Shown: one piece after another, positions 1 to 13,700 of the stretch | Layout: each line of letters opens with the position of its first letter | How positions within the stretch are numbered: position 1 is the stretch's first letter | Notes under the pieces: model-generated | Told to the model about the DNA's origin: nothing | The model's database searches: none | What the model saw: the letters and a program-made list of their open reading frames with translations, nothing else | Program-made: the position numbers and the translations under genes | Source: Callipepla californica brunnescens | Lineage: Eukaryota; Chordata; Aves; Galliformes; Odontophoridae | Length of the DNA: 64,000 bases | NCBI GenBank assembly: GCA_023055505.1 | Contig: JALIRH010000007.1 | Location: forward strand, 28,935,720-28,999,719 | Direction: 5' to 3'

Positions 1-1567
1 ATGTGCCCTACCAGTCTCTGCACGGTTCTTCAGCCTCCAATGGTAAGTCCCACAGACCACAACGAGAGCAAAGTTACCAACACTTAGGTGACCACTGCTA
101 CGTGAGGTGGTCTCTCCAGGTCCTGCATACTTTGAGAAGACTTCTATCAGTTTTAGCATGGAAAATGGCTCCAGAAAATTCTGAATATCCGAGATGGGAC
201 TATTCCGCTGTAAATTAAGTTAGTAAATAATTATGACAGCATAAGTGACTGAGTTCTCAGGAACAGGAGAAATAAAGAAAATTAAACAAAAATCAACTTA
301 AGTTTCCTTCCCCTCACCCACACTACCCCCAAGAAAATGCTACCAGTGCCTTGGTATTTTGGCCAGTTCTACTGTATTAGCCAGGATTTGCATTGAGAAG
401 AATAGAACAAAACGGTTTATTGAGTTCTGAACAGTCTGGAAAAATCCTTCTTGTGGAAAAAACCTTTGTTATTAGCATGTTTATATTTCTACACAGCTCG
501 AAAAATATGTTGCAAACATGCAACAGATGGTCTGACGTACTTTGACGTGTTATAGTTTTTTTAACCAATCTGCATCCCCATCCTCCCTAAAAAACACAGC
601 TTAGCTGGGATTTGTCTGCAATTTATCAGTGACTTTAGATTGCATTTGCCACAGTCGTAGCAGCAGCTGCCTTGGCCCACTACCAGGCCTCGGTCACTTC
701 TGAAACTATTATGTAAGCCCTATAACTAACAGTACTAAGATGTCAATTGTCATATAACTTACTTCAAATGTAAGAATATTTTAGTCAATTTACCTAACAG
801 GTTATAAAAGCATGACCATATTCTTAATATTTTAAAGCTACAAATTACCACTGCAACGTTTTTTTGCTTTTGTCTAAGAACGCAATTGAAAAAAATAAAG
901 TCCATAATTGGATCTGCTCCAACATCTTGATCTGAGAATGGCCACAAAGATGATTAGAGGGCCAGAGCACCTCCCCTAAGTGAAGGGAAGGAGGGGGAAC
1001 AATTGTTTATACGGATTGATAGTGATAGGACAAGGGGGAATGATTTTAAATTAAGACAGGAGAGATTTAGGTTAGATGTTAGGCGGAAGTTTTTCACTCA
1101 GAGGGTGGTGATGCACTGGAACAGGTTGCCCAGAGAGGTTGTGGACGCCCTATCCCTGGAGGAATTCAAAGCAAGGCTGGTTGCAGCTTTGAGCAACCTG
1201 CTCTAATGTGAGGCGTCCCTGCCTATAGCAGAGGGTTGGAACTACATGATCTTAAAGGTTTCTTCCAACCCAAACCATTCTAGGATTCTGCAGATCATAA
1301 ATAATATTTAATTATTATGATATCTTAGATGCTATCTCACGTATTTAAGGAGATACTAGAAAAAGAACTGCAGGAAGACTATTTAAAGTCTTATAGTTTA
1401 GTTTTAAGAGAAACGAAAACAAAAGATCTGCTTTCAGAAGTCATCCCACACAGTGTTTGTGGAATTTTACACAGAGGTGCAGGAACTCTATGGACTGCAT
1501 ACATGCAATGAAGCCTCCCTTCAGCTTAGTAGTGCAGATTCCACATGCAGGCTATGCACGTACTCAC
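1..1567 (-). other. UBE2J1: UBE2J1 last intron (left part)
   Basis: Inferred intron following coding exon 7, cut by the window edge. It holds a CR1 3' fragment at about 939-1290. I looked for the expected final exon (transmembrane anchor and its tail) on the minus strand and did not find it, so it should lie further left. Confidence 0.7.
939..1290 (+). mobile_element. CR1 LINE 3' fragment
   Basis: Reads in CR1 sense: opening gccacaaagatgattagagg, middle aacaggttgcccagagaggt, end ttccaacccaaaccattct followed by a gattctg-type terminus. An internal deletion removes most of the element between the first segment and the terminal 270 bp. It lies antisense to UBE2J1. Confidence 0.93.
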
Positions 1568-1727
1568 ACTGACAAAGCTCAGACAAGGACCGTACCATTG
1601 CACTTGCAGGATCCTGCAATGCTCGAGCTGCACCATCCTGCTGGGACTCAGGTGAAGTAGCAGAGCAGCTCAGTCCTGCTGAGTTTGAAGGTTCTGCTTC
1701 TGACTTGCTGGATGAATTGACTTCTGC
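1568..1727 (-). CDS. UBE2J1: UBE2J1 coding exon 7 (disordered linker)
   Basis: Acceptor gtattccttgcag precedes [15 protein letters not shown], which matches human AEVNSSGK at its start and then diverges into a Ser/Ala/Gln-rich low-complexity linker (residues 187-239). I place the 3' end at a consensus donor, CAGT|gtgagt, giving 160 nt and phase 1. If this donor is not used the frame stops soon after, near 1521, which would remove the membrane anchor, so splicing is expected. The 3' boundary is less certain than the 5' one. Confidence 0.82.
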
Positions 1728-4700
1728 CTGCAAGGAATACATACGTGTGCTTCAGAGATGAGATCAAGGTTGCAAAAAGATTCAGATTTCCTTGGAATGT
1801 TCATTCCAAGAATGATGTCAACTGCATTTCAACAGGTTTTCATAAACCTGTTGATGTAAGTCTTGGTTACTCATCTGTAGTCTTCTTTCACATCAGTTTA
1901 GACAATATCCCAGCTCTGCTTTGCATTTTTGTAGTTATATTGTTTAGGCATAAAAATAGCTATAATGTTAAAGAAAAAACACATGATCAGAACAAAAAAA
2001 GAGAAAATTCTTCAAAAGATCATTATGCCAGAAGTAATATCATCTTTATACAACTCCTCTTCCTCACTTCTTAAGGAAGTGCTGACTGTGTTGCCACATG
2101 AGAGTTACCACCACCTGTGGTACCCTTACACATATCCTTACAATGCTGTATTACATACAGATGTAAAATATGTAATAGGCATAATATTCCAGAATTAATG
2201 TTTCACACTTCTGGAAATTTGAGATCCTAATAATCTGTAGTAACATACAGAGAATCATTAACAAGCTCCTGCAAAATCAGTATGTTTACAATAATCCACA
2301 CTGGGGATGAAAAGGGACACGTCATCACACTCCTGAACTGGAACACTTTACAGCATATACATACCCAAATTAAAAAATTAAAAATTAAGAGGTTGGGATG
2401 AGATCATCTTCCCCCCCACACCCCCTCTGAGAGGTGGTCTCAATCCCTGAGGAGTACAACACTACATCACCCAAAACAAATATCTGGATCTCAACTTATT
2501 CCAGAGATTACGGTTCCAATTTTAAAGAAATGGTACCTGACTTCAAATGGAGAGACATGTAATTGCAGTAGGAAATGGAAATGTTAGAAACCAACCAGCC
2601 ACGTACGGAACAACCTAATAAGATCACAAAATAACAATACCCTTCCACTACTTTGCGTGGTGAAATTAGATTCTTGGTTCCTCCACACATTTTCTGATTT
2701 TCAGTGACTACTGTCACTGAAATGATCTGAGATGATTTTAAGATTTAAAAATACACATAATCCTGTAATGTTAATAACTGCATTTTCGCATTTGACTCCA
2801 ATAATTAGGATAGCACAGTTTATAACTCAAATGTGGATAAGAAACATATCAACACAATCAAGGGATAATTTAGTCTGGAAGGGATCTTGAGACATCTCTG
2901 GATCCAACTCTCCCCTCAAAGTAGGGTCACATCCACTCATGCTTTGAGCAACTCCAAAGGTGGAGATGCTGCAGTTTCTCTGAGAAGCATGCTCCAGTGT
3001 CTGACAAGCTGCATGGTGAATTTTCTTCTCACATGCAGCTGGTACTTCCTCTCCTCAAACTTGTGACCACGGCTTTTCTACTTCTTCAGTGTGCATCCAA
3101 TTTTATTGAAGTATTAAGTCTAAATCAGTCTGACTTCAGTCTCGTATTCAAGAAAATAGATTACCAAATTAAGATCTCTTTCCAGCCTACTCTCTCTTTT
3201 TTTGCATGCCTTACCCCTGCTCCTGGAAAATCTAGAGACCTCACAAATATCAACAAATTTAAACGGAGTAACAAACATGAATGTAGAACTAATTTTATTG
3301 CACAATACAACTTAAACTGGCAACACGTGGATATCCCGTTACTGTTTTACAGAATAAATGCCTGTCATATCTTCTAAGTGAAATGGAATTTGTGTATATA
3401 ACATCTAAACCACACAAGAGCTGAAAATCTTGAAAGTAACTTGAAAGTTACTCTGACAAAAATTGTGGTTCTCTACTAAGAAAACACAGAATCAACCACG
3501 TAAGCAGGAAAATGAAGGTTAAGAGCTCTTCCTCTTGAATTTCATACTCCTTTCTCAACATAAACACGAGTATTTTAAGAAGTTATCATTCTGCTTAACA
3601 GTGGTAAGAAATAATTTCTTATAACCCTAGGATCTAGAAAAAAGTTAAGGAAACTCTTCTATGAAGATGATGTAGACATTGCTTATATTTTTTACTAGCA
3701 GACCCTATCCCAGCAGTTAATACAGAACATATTCCATTTATTAAAAACCTTCTGTATTCCCTTGCTACTAATTCATCCTATTTAGCTACAAACACACAAA
3801 TAGTACATCCCAGTCTGACATGACGTGAACGATAACAAAGCCAAGCAAATCAGAGGTGTAGGAAGATTAAAAAAAAAAAGCAAATTTAGGAAAGGGAGTC
3901 AAAGAGCACCCACAGAAGAGGGCCAATTTGCCTTGCATTAAAACAAAACAGAACAAAAGACCGTGAAGAGACCACTGAAACCTGAATCATGCTCACTTTC
4001 CCTTTAGTGTACGAAAAATGAGTTCTCTCTCAAAAGAAATAGTACTGAGACTTCTGCAATAAAGACTAGCAGTGCTTAAAAAACTAAACCCACACTTTCT
4101 AAAGCTTACACACTGGAAAGACCAGTAGTGAAGCCAAACTGCTTTTCTGGGTAGCTCAACTTTAAAGTCCTCTGTCTGTACATCCTCACCCTCCTAAAAA
4201 TATTTGGATGTGTTTTTATCACAAATGTTACACAGATTCAACTATGCCAACACGTGGAGATGCGAGCTAACAAAGGAGTGCACAGGTCTTGCAAAACTGG
4301 CAGTGATGCTCAGTAGGAGCCAAACTTCACTCTCACAACACACAAAAAAAACCATCGTCTTTAGGACAGTGATGGGAAAAAATGGGTGATATAAGAGGGC
4401 ACATTAGCACTCCAGCCCTGCGTGAGGATGTGTTCTACATCACTGCCATATTATCATGTTGTATTTCACTGCTGATCTCTGCATTCAACCACAGCACCCT
4501 TCTTTAGTGGAAAAAATAGAGTTTAGTGCAAATTCCAAAGAAAAAGCTATATCATACATGCAATACATGCAATTTCCTAAGGCATGGATTTGACTAAATA
4601 AACCTTACTTCCACCAAAACACAAGCTAGAGAAGGCATTCTGGGGTAAGAGCAACTTTCATACCAGAGTTCAACTTTCAGTATCTTCAGCTGCAGAGCAG

Positions 4701-7700
4701 TTCAAAAGCATCTGCAACCATTTTTCAGTAAGAATATGTTTTTTCCTTCCATAAGCCAAGAGAAAAAAAACAAACAAAATCAAAGGGAAAAACGATGTAG
4801 GTTAGCTTTGCCCAAACTTCCCTCATTTCTGATAAGGTTAAGTCTGGAGAACGTAATCACAAGTCTTAGTGAAAACAAAGAACTAAAAGCAATACATGCA
4901 GTTTTTACCAGAGCAGCCATCACTGAAATTATTACTAATTAATCAGTACTTGAGATGCACAGTTCATTAACTCCACATTCCAGAGATCCATTCCCATTTT
5001 TTTCTCCTTCAGCTTGTCCTAAAAAACAAGTTTCCACGCAGTGATTTATAAAGGTTTATGAAATAATGATTTTTTTTTTCTGCAACTTTTCTTTTTCCTC
5101 CAAGTTCTGTACAGCAGACAAAAAAAAGTTTAAACAGTTACTACACCTTGAAGCTAATTTGTCTGGCAAGTTCCTTAGCCTCCTTGTCTGCCTGGCTTGA
5201 CCCACTTCCTGAGGTTAGTGGTAAGAGGGCTGTCTTCATGGATGTGCCACACATTTCACAACAGAAGTCTTGTGACCTGGCCACAGAATGACAGAGCTCA
5301 GAATGACACATTCTCATAATGTTCTTGTATGCTTGTTTAAGCAAAATATTTGCAAAACAGTATATACAAGGTCACATTGTTTCAAGACCAATGGCTTTAA
5401 AAATCTATTTCCCACCCCCTCTTGCATTACCTTAAAAATATTGAATATAATCTATATTGCAAATACATATTCTCTTTATCATTTAGGAAAACATTAGCTT
5501 ATCTATATATTGCTATAATCTATTACCAGATCAATAATTTGTAACTATATTAGAACTAGAATAATGTCTGAAGCAAATAAGTATAAATCATAAACAGTTA
5601 ACTATTAGGAGTTCATAGCTCAAATCCAGGAGTTTCTGCTAAAGTATTACTGTTACTCTTCCACGCAGAATGTGTCTATAGGGCATACCGAAGGCAGTTC
5701 TTAAAGCTGACCAGAGACAACACAGCCCTGTTAACACACATCAACCCAATAAACCCTACCTCTCAGCAGGGTTTATTAGCTTTAACACAGTGCCGTGCTG
5801 CTAGCTTCTGATCAGCTCAGACTTCAGGCACGGTAAACCCACAACTGTCCATAAAAAAAACAGGCACTGGGCCTCCGGTGATTATTTAGTTCAGCCAGAC
5901 TCCCTTCAGTAATTCCAATCTACATTTTATCCTCAATTAGACACAGCCCCAGCCCAAATCCCCCACAGGTATGGTATGTCTCAGGAACAGTGAGCAGAGA
6001 GGAAAGATCATCTCCTCTCCACATGCTTGTAATGCCATTCCTAACGGCTCAGAAGGCTGTTGGCCTTTGATGCAAAAGTGCCTCGCGGTACAGGTCATCA
6101 GTGATGTTGAATATCTCTGGTCCCACCATCAGCCCCTGAGGTACACCAGTAGCGAGTGACCGGCCTCGATACCCCTGACCAGTCATTTGAGCCAGGCTGC
6201 TCAGCCAGTTCTCAGTCCAACTCACTATGCACTTACCTATAATTTGTTTAACATCCTCACGGAGAAAAATTGTGAAGACAGTACTAATATAGCTCTGCTA
6301 AAATAGAGATAAACCACATCCACTGCTCTTCCTCTGCCCACCAAGCTAACAATTACATTAAAAAATAAAATTAAGTTAACTTCCTAGATTATTCAGAAGC
6401 CATTACTTCAAATTATGTTGTTACCGTTTTATTATTATGTTCCTGAGGAAAAAGAGGCCTTGTTTCTTTTCTCTATCACTCACACTTACTGCATAAGAAA
6501 GTCAGTGTGAAGGTATACGATTACCACTGTATCATAACAGTACTCACATCTGTACCAAACAAATCACAGATGAGCTTCTAACTTGAGCACACAATGCTGG
6601 CAGGAACACAGCTCTCCAAGTGATTTGTCTGACCATAAGTTCTCAGCATGCACAGCATTCAAGAAAAGAAAAAGATATAAAAGCACAGAACGTGCCCCTG
6701 TTTGGGGTTTTGTTTGTTTGTTTTGTTATTTAAATGTAAAATAAATGTGAGAGTCTTGACTTAGCACTATTTACTGCTCAATGCCTTACTCATGTATTTA
6801 TCCATGGTAACAGAATTAGTACGTACTTCTTTGCAAGAGCTCTTCTTTCGTCTGGTGTATAATCCAGAGATCCTATTGCTCCTTCACCTTTGGTTGGCAT
6901 AAATCCAATAATTGCTAGTAAAGCTGTTCTTACTAAAGTAGGAAAAGAGATAGAAATGAGGTTACAGAAATAACAAGCATCACAAAATAAGTACAGGATG
7001 CGTACGTATTCTTAATTCAAAGACTATTCTGTGCTCTTAAAAAAACATACAGAAGATTTTACAATACTCGAATTCCTAAGATCTTATCAACGTGATTTAA
7101 AACATGCAACTGACTCCCAAAGAGATCACTGACATCCTGCACTCAGCAAGATGGAAGTTATGCATACACAGACATCACCTTGGACAAAACCATGTGCCAA
7201 CTCAAACTCAAAAATTTTAAGATAATAAAACTTCTTTAACTGAATGTTTTCTACGCTTTTACATTCTCAGCTTAGATCACACCTTTCCTCTGAAGTGCTC
7301 AGAGATAGAGTATTAAAACAGAAGTTGACCTTTCTCCTCTCTATCAACACTCTGGCTGATTTTAGTGATTAGACCAAGAGGGGAAAAAAAAAAAAGTGAA
7401 ATAATGGAATCTAAAATATTTATGTAAGAATAATTTTTATATGCTAAGAATATTTTAACAAGACCAAGAATTTGTATTTGGATGCGCAAGCATTAACTGC
7501 TTATCATCACTTCTCAGTTCCCCAGTCTTTCCAGCTTCTGTTTATTGAATATCATTTCCAAGTGTTCCTGTGTCCCTCTTTCACAGCTTTACATTTCTCC
7601 CCCATTCTTCTGCTCCCTCAAAAATCTGTCTCCCTTTCTTCTACGAGCTCTACCCCTTGTTTCACACATACTGCTTCTGACAAGAAAAATTCACAGTTAA

Positions 7701-10700
7701 GAATGTGGACACGTTTGCATGGGGTGAAGAACAAGCAACAGAAATTGCATTGCATATTCTTACTCAAAGCTAGGAAGATAAATCTTTCTGTTCAGCTTAA
7801 TATTTGCAGTGTTAATGCAATGCCCATTTACTCTCCTAATACCATAATAAATAAAAAAAGCACTGCCTTATAATTCAGTCAGGCTTTGTCAAATGAATCA
7901 ATGCAAATAAATTAATGCATGAAAAACCACGGGAGTGTTTTTTTCTGCTCACTCCATAGTGAAGACCAGAGGTACAGCAACTCAGGAGTTCCCCTTCAGG
8001 GAGCCACATGAGCGGAGCTTTCCCAACACAGTAATTAGTCTAAGCATGAAGGAAAATACTAGTGAAGCAGTGCTGCACTATTCTTCATGAGATTTTTTCA
8101 GTTTAAACATGGTTTGCAAACAATTTATTACTCACTACTCCATGAAGGCTGCCACGTTTCAGGATGATGCCCTGAGATGCTTAAGCAGATTTTCTTCCCC
8201 ACTTCAAACCTGCCGTTAGCCTTTAAAGAAAGGAGGATATAGTAAAAACTACTGTTTTCTTTGTACAAATCAGCAAAATTATCATACACCAATATGCAAA
8301 CAATACTTGATAATTGCATTACTTCCAACCTCACAAATAAGGCATTCAGCTTTCTGAACAAAGAAGTCTACCATCTACCCTGATACATATACAAACAGAC
8401 CCTCATGTGATACCTTGTATGTCCCAGTGTGACGTGATGGCTTGCCTGTTGTTCCTGAAATCCACACACGTGTGGAGAATCTGAAGATCTATGGCCCTAT
8501 GAAACTACACAGAAATATAGGGCTCCACCCACACCACAGGTCTGCTTTACACATGCCAACAGAGACAGAGAGCCTACATGGGTTAGTGGCACAGGATCAC
8601 AATGGTCTGAGTAGGAAGGGAACATCACGTAGTTCCAACCCTCTGCTATAGGCCGGAACACCCCCTACTAGGCCAGGCTGCTCAAAGCCCCATCCAGCCT
8701 GGCCTTGTGCACAGCAGGGATGGTCTGACAACTGGACTAGATGATATTAGTGGTCATCTCCAACCTTACTTATTCTCCTATTCCTATGACCCCAGAGACA
8801 ACAGAAAGATTACACATCCATATCAGCAATCAGTCTTAGTCTTGGGGAAGACCCATTTACAGATGCAAAGCTACATTTAACTACAGAACACCCAAGTCAC
8901 TTTGAAAAGATCTCTGTTATTAAACTGGCAGCTTTCATTGTACTATGCCTCTCGTCTTATAAAAAACAGTGTTACCTTAAGTGCCAGGAATTGTTCTCTC
9001 AGATACCCAAGGTAAAACTGAACGTGTGAAAAGCGAAAAACTAGTACACATTCTTACCGTCAGCAAAATAATGCTTGGTGGTTTCATGGGATACTCAGGT
9101 GGGAGTACAATTCGCCCATGATAAATTCCTCCATCAAAATCTGAATCTGGAGGACCTCTAACAGTAAAGTGCCATTCAAAAAGATTATCCTAAAATGTCC
9201 ACAGCGAGGGAAAAAGAAAAAAAAAAAAGCGTCAAAGAAGTAGACATCATTTAATCATCATTTCTTTAGCTTTTGTTTCAAGGAAACAACGAATTGAAGT
9301 TTTAAAAGAAGAAATAAAATCAAATACAGATTAAGATAACCAACAGAAGACTTCACTGAAAAGGATGAATGAAGTAGCTTCCTTACCAAATGACTTTGTT
9401 GGAAAATTCAGACATATCATTCAGCCGTTAAATCAGCTATGCCTATTATTACAAGAGTTTTATTCCCTGACAGATGAAATACTTGGAGTCAAAGATGGAA
9501 AAACTGAGCCTTTGCCCCACTGAATAATGATACTTTCTACAGAACTGAGGGGCTCACTCCAAGAACATTAATGACAGCCTCCAATGTCAAGGTCTCTTCT
9601 GCCTCAAGGCAACACAGGGATTTGATGCAAGCCCCTGAGAATTCCCATCCTCATTCATTTCTCCACAAAGAAATACCACTACGTTGTCTTACAGCAATCT
9701 GCAGAGTTTGAACTTGAGAATTATAAAGTACTTATTTAATTCACAAGTATAGCATGAACTAAACCTTACATTTTACCCCAGAAAGAAGAAAACAGGGTAC
9801 GGACTAAGAATAGTCAGTAATAACATGAAAACATGCTACTAGCTCCAAGCATGTTTAATGTGCTACACGTTTCTGTAAGCAGCTAAATCAATTCCCCAAA
9901 CTGAGCATAATATTAACTTCTATTTTTGCAATTGATCCAGCAGAAACAGAACAAGTTTCTTTTCATGCTTTCTAAGCACCAGAATGTCACTGTCCTTTCA
10001 ACCCCAAACCCTCATGAGATGCCACGTTCTGGATTTGGGATGAAATTAGCAGTGGTAATGCTAATGTTTGATTACTGCAAAAAAGCTTAATTAAATTCAA
10101 TACATTTGAATAGACTCAGGGAGGAGAAGGGGAAATAAACATACTGGACCCACATGATAGAATTACTTACATAGAATGTGAAAACATCAGTCTACAATAC
10201 TAATTAAATACGGAACTCTGCTCTTGATTTCTAAAACAAGGACAAAAATCTGAAGAACTGAATTTATTTTAAAATGGTTTGCTATTTAAATATGCATGTT
10301 TAAATGTATACAGAGGACTTGTAGCCAATATTCCAGAGCCTCGTTACACGCTCCTGCAAGCACATGGGGAAACCAACCTCCAAAGGCTGTGCATGATAAT
10401 GATCTGTAGGGTCCTTCAGTTCCGCTGCCTCTTTCATCAGACGCTTGACAGCTGAAAGAAAGCATGAAACATGAAAATAAAGTTAACACATACTGCCCAC
10501 AAAAACACGCAAACGCTTCTGAAAGAGCTCCTCTCAGCTAACACTGATATTCTCAACACATCACAGCTTCTTCACTGAATAACCCAAGATACACAATAAA
10601 TTACTCACGCTGAATAAACCTAAATGACTCGTTCAAGCACGGAGTTATGAAAGATGCTGCATGGTCACCAAGTTTCCCAAAAGAAACCCTTAGAAGCAGG

Positions 10701-13700
10701 ACTAAAGCAGAGTTGTATTATTAACTTCACCAAAGACTAAGAGGAAAAACAAGTAACATTAACCAAGTTTCCATTTTTAAATGCAAGATGTACAAGACAA
10801 CCAATCCTACTATTTTACCATAAGAGGTATATATTCATCTTTAAACAACTGCTGGAAACCCTTACTCTGACACCTCATGATTATTGCATGACTGGTTCCT
10901 TAATCAATCCAAAGGAAATCACACTAAGACTTGAGAGAAGCCATCACACCAGCCGCACGAGGAGATCTGTGTTCATACTAGACTAGAGAATCCACCCAGC
11001 CAAAAAGTTGGCACAGTTCTTTGTAATCTAAACTTACTATTGGACGTGGATACAATGGTATTCTTCTACCCTAATTTCAGCAGTCTTCAGTTACCCTCTT
11101 CAGCCTTCTGTTTCAGAACAACCAGCACCATCTGTATTTGCTGCATCACTTCTTCCTCTTCAGTAATTTCAGAAAGCAAACATACTCCATGGGAACTTGC
11201 TGCTCAATCAGGAAGCATTGGCAAAGCCCCACAGAGCCCCTGAGATCACCCACCCCACAGTGCTCAGGATCCACCACAAGGCACTTGGCTCTTTCCCTGT
11301 AGTTTACCATCACATTACTGAGGAACAATATAAAAATAATCAGCCTGGACCAGAAAAGGCTTGAAACCCAGAGCTGCTTCATAGCTATTAAGTCTGGGCT
11401 CTGTGTAAAGTAAAAACATAGAAGACACCAGGACAAGTCAATATGGGAGCAAATCTTCTCAAGCAAAACTGTGAAACATCTGAAAAATGTATGTAACAAA
11501 GCCTACCAAGGCTGGCTTTGTTTGAACAAACGCAGTTGGTCTCCACCCAGCCTAAAAGGAGGGCAGGGGACCTCTGGGCACCCACAGCAGCACTGTGGAT
11601 CTATCCCATCAGGAACAGCCTGTGCCTACAGCACAGAAACACAAGGATTTGTGCCAGCACATAACCAAGCCAGGCGTGGAGAACAAGCAGCTGGGCTCCT
11701 GTTTAGCAGAACTTCAACACAAGGAGTTTAAGATACATAATTCAAAAAAAAACAAAAAAAGAAACAAAGTCACACTATAGACATTTTAATAAACCTGCAA
11801 AACAAACACTGAAGGAATACAAAATCCTATTCCACTCTTGGCGCATGAAACACACCAAAATACACCGCTGAGCTTTTCCATATCATAAGTGTTTATAAGA
11901 AGAAGCTTTCAATATTAAACAATGTAGCATGTACTTCCTTCCAGGTGACAGCTACAGCTGACAGGTCGTAGAGACAGGCTGGACTGACAAAGGTTCATCC
12001 TGACAGAGCAGGATTTAGTGTTTTCCAGAAGCACTGACTTCATTAAGTACAGCTGCAGAACGCATAAACACAGTCCCTCCTTTGGTGACAGGAAACCATC
12101 ATGGAAAAAAATGGAAGTAATTTCTAAAGTTTGCTAGCAACAAGTACATGACACTCATCCAAACTTTGTTAAAAAGAATCTTGCTGCAAAAGATGGTATT
12201 TCAACCCACTCAAAAAAAACCCCAGTGAGTCATCTGAGCGAGTGCTTGGCAATGGCAATTCTGAAAAATGAGAACAATTTGGATTTATTCAAAGAAAGAA
12301 TTGCAAACTGTTACTAAGTCAAGGAGTATCACGAACTTTTGTGGGAAGGAATATCACAGTGAACTAGCAAAATCTGTGTGACGTACACGTGTGCAAGCAG
12401 TAGGTTTATTTCTATTCAAAAAGTATTTTAGTTAAAACCTACATCTTAATGTGTTTAACCCATCCTGCAGTTTCTCTCGGACCGCGCCTGAAGTCCTATT
12501 CAAGTCCTCCTGCTACTGTGCCCATTTAGAACACTCTGCACCCGGGAGCTCAGGAAAACACAGCAGACAAAGAAAATGTAAATGATAGCTTCCTAAATGT
12601 AAACGCCGTGATGGGACTTGAACACCTGCGGTATTTGCCTAAGTAAAATATTAACACGTTTCTAAAAATAAGGTCTACCATGAAAATAAAACAACTGCAT
12701 TTAGCCTGACAGAGCCTTGTTTTGATACAAGTTGTCTTCTTCACAGTGCAGTGACGGAGCACTGGCACAGCTGCACAGAGAGGTGGTGGAGTCTGCTTCT
12801 CTGGAGACATCAGGACCAATCTGGACGCCTACCTGTGCAACCTGGGCTAGGGAGCTGCTTTGGCAGGGGGCTGGACTCCATGATCTCTAGAGGTCCTTTC
12901 CAACCAATTTTGAGATTCTGTATTTAACAAGGAGGGATTTTAGTTCATTTTTGCACCATCAATGAACACTACGCAGCACACTCCGATGAGCCGACCGAGA
13001 TTGGAGTGTCACATTAATGCAAATAACCCATAACAGAGCAAAGATATTGACTGCAGCATAAGGAGGGAGACACTTCTGCTCACTGGGAGCCCAGGCTAAT
13101 TCAATTCCAATTGCCTCTAACACTCAGAAAACAAAAGCCTCATTCATCGCTGAAAGCTTCCTAAGGACTTCCCCTAACATTCACACAGAGCAGCAGTGAT
13201 CAAGCACAAGAACTCCAGACCAACGATCACCTCATGGTGTAACACCCACAGCAGCCCAGCCTCGGATCAGCAAGGCTCACCCGTTGCTAAGCCCTCAATC
13301 AAAGGGAAATCATTTTGTGCACATGAAGGTGACCACAGGATCACCATCTGAACAAATCTCTGTTTAAGTGACCAGGTTTGCATGCGACAGCACTTCCCCC
13401 AAATGCAGACACTTCACCCATTTTCAGTTCTCCTGTCTGGAAGAGACAAAAAAAAAGGCACATTTACAAATAGGAGAACTGGCATAAAGCTGGAGATCCC
13501 CTAATCTTTTAAGTTGATCTATCTAATCTGGAAGAGAAGCCCCCTGCCCTGTAGCAGGGTGTTGGAACTACATGATCTTAAGGTCCCTTCCAACACAAAC
13601 CATCCAATGATGCCACGATTCTATGACTTAACACAAAGCCACTACAGCTCCTTTACATGGAGAACCGTACTTTTTCAAGTCATGTTGTACTCTCTAGTAC

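Larger units (their letters stand above)
8221..9057 (-). other. UBE2J1: UBE2J1 intron 3
   Basis: 0.84 kb intron carrying two small, oppositely oriented CR1 pieces that abut near 8712. Confidence 0.9.

Noticed and set aside
3..218. Plus-strand open frame at the left edge, with a good GTAAGT donor at 41 inside it
   Set aside because: The surrounding gene is on the minus strand, no acceptor or known protein supports a plus-strand exon, and a single donor-like word is common by chance. The minus strand here also shows no match to the UBE2J1 tail.
3324..3329. CACGTG hexamers away from promoters (also near 8469, 19494, 20493, 30493, 39342)
   Set aside because: A 6-bp palindrome is expected many times in 64 kb; without promoter position or CLEAR flanks I do not call them regulatory.
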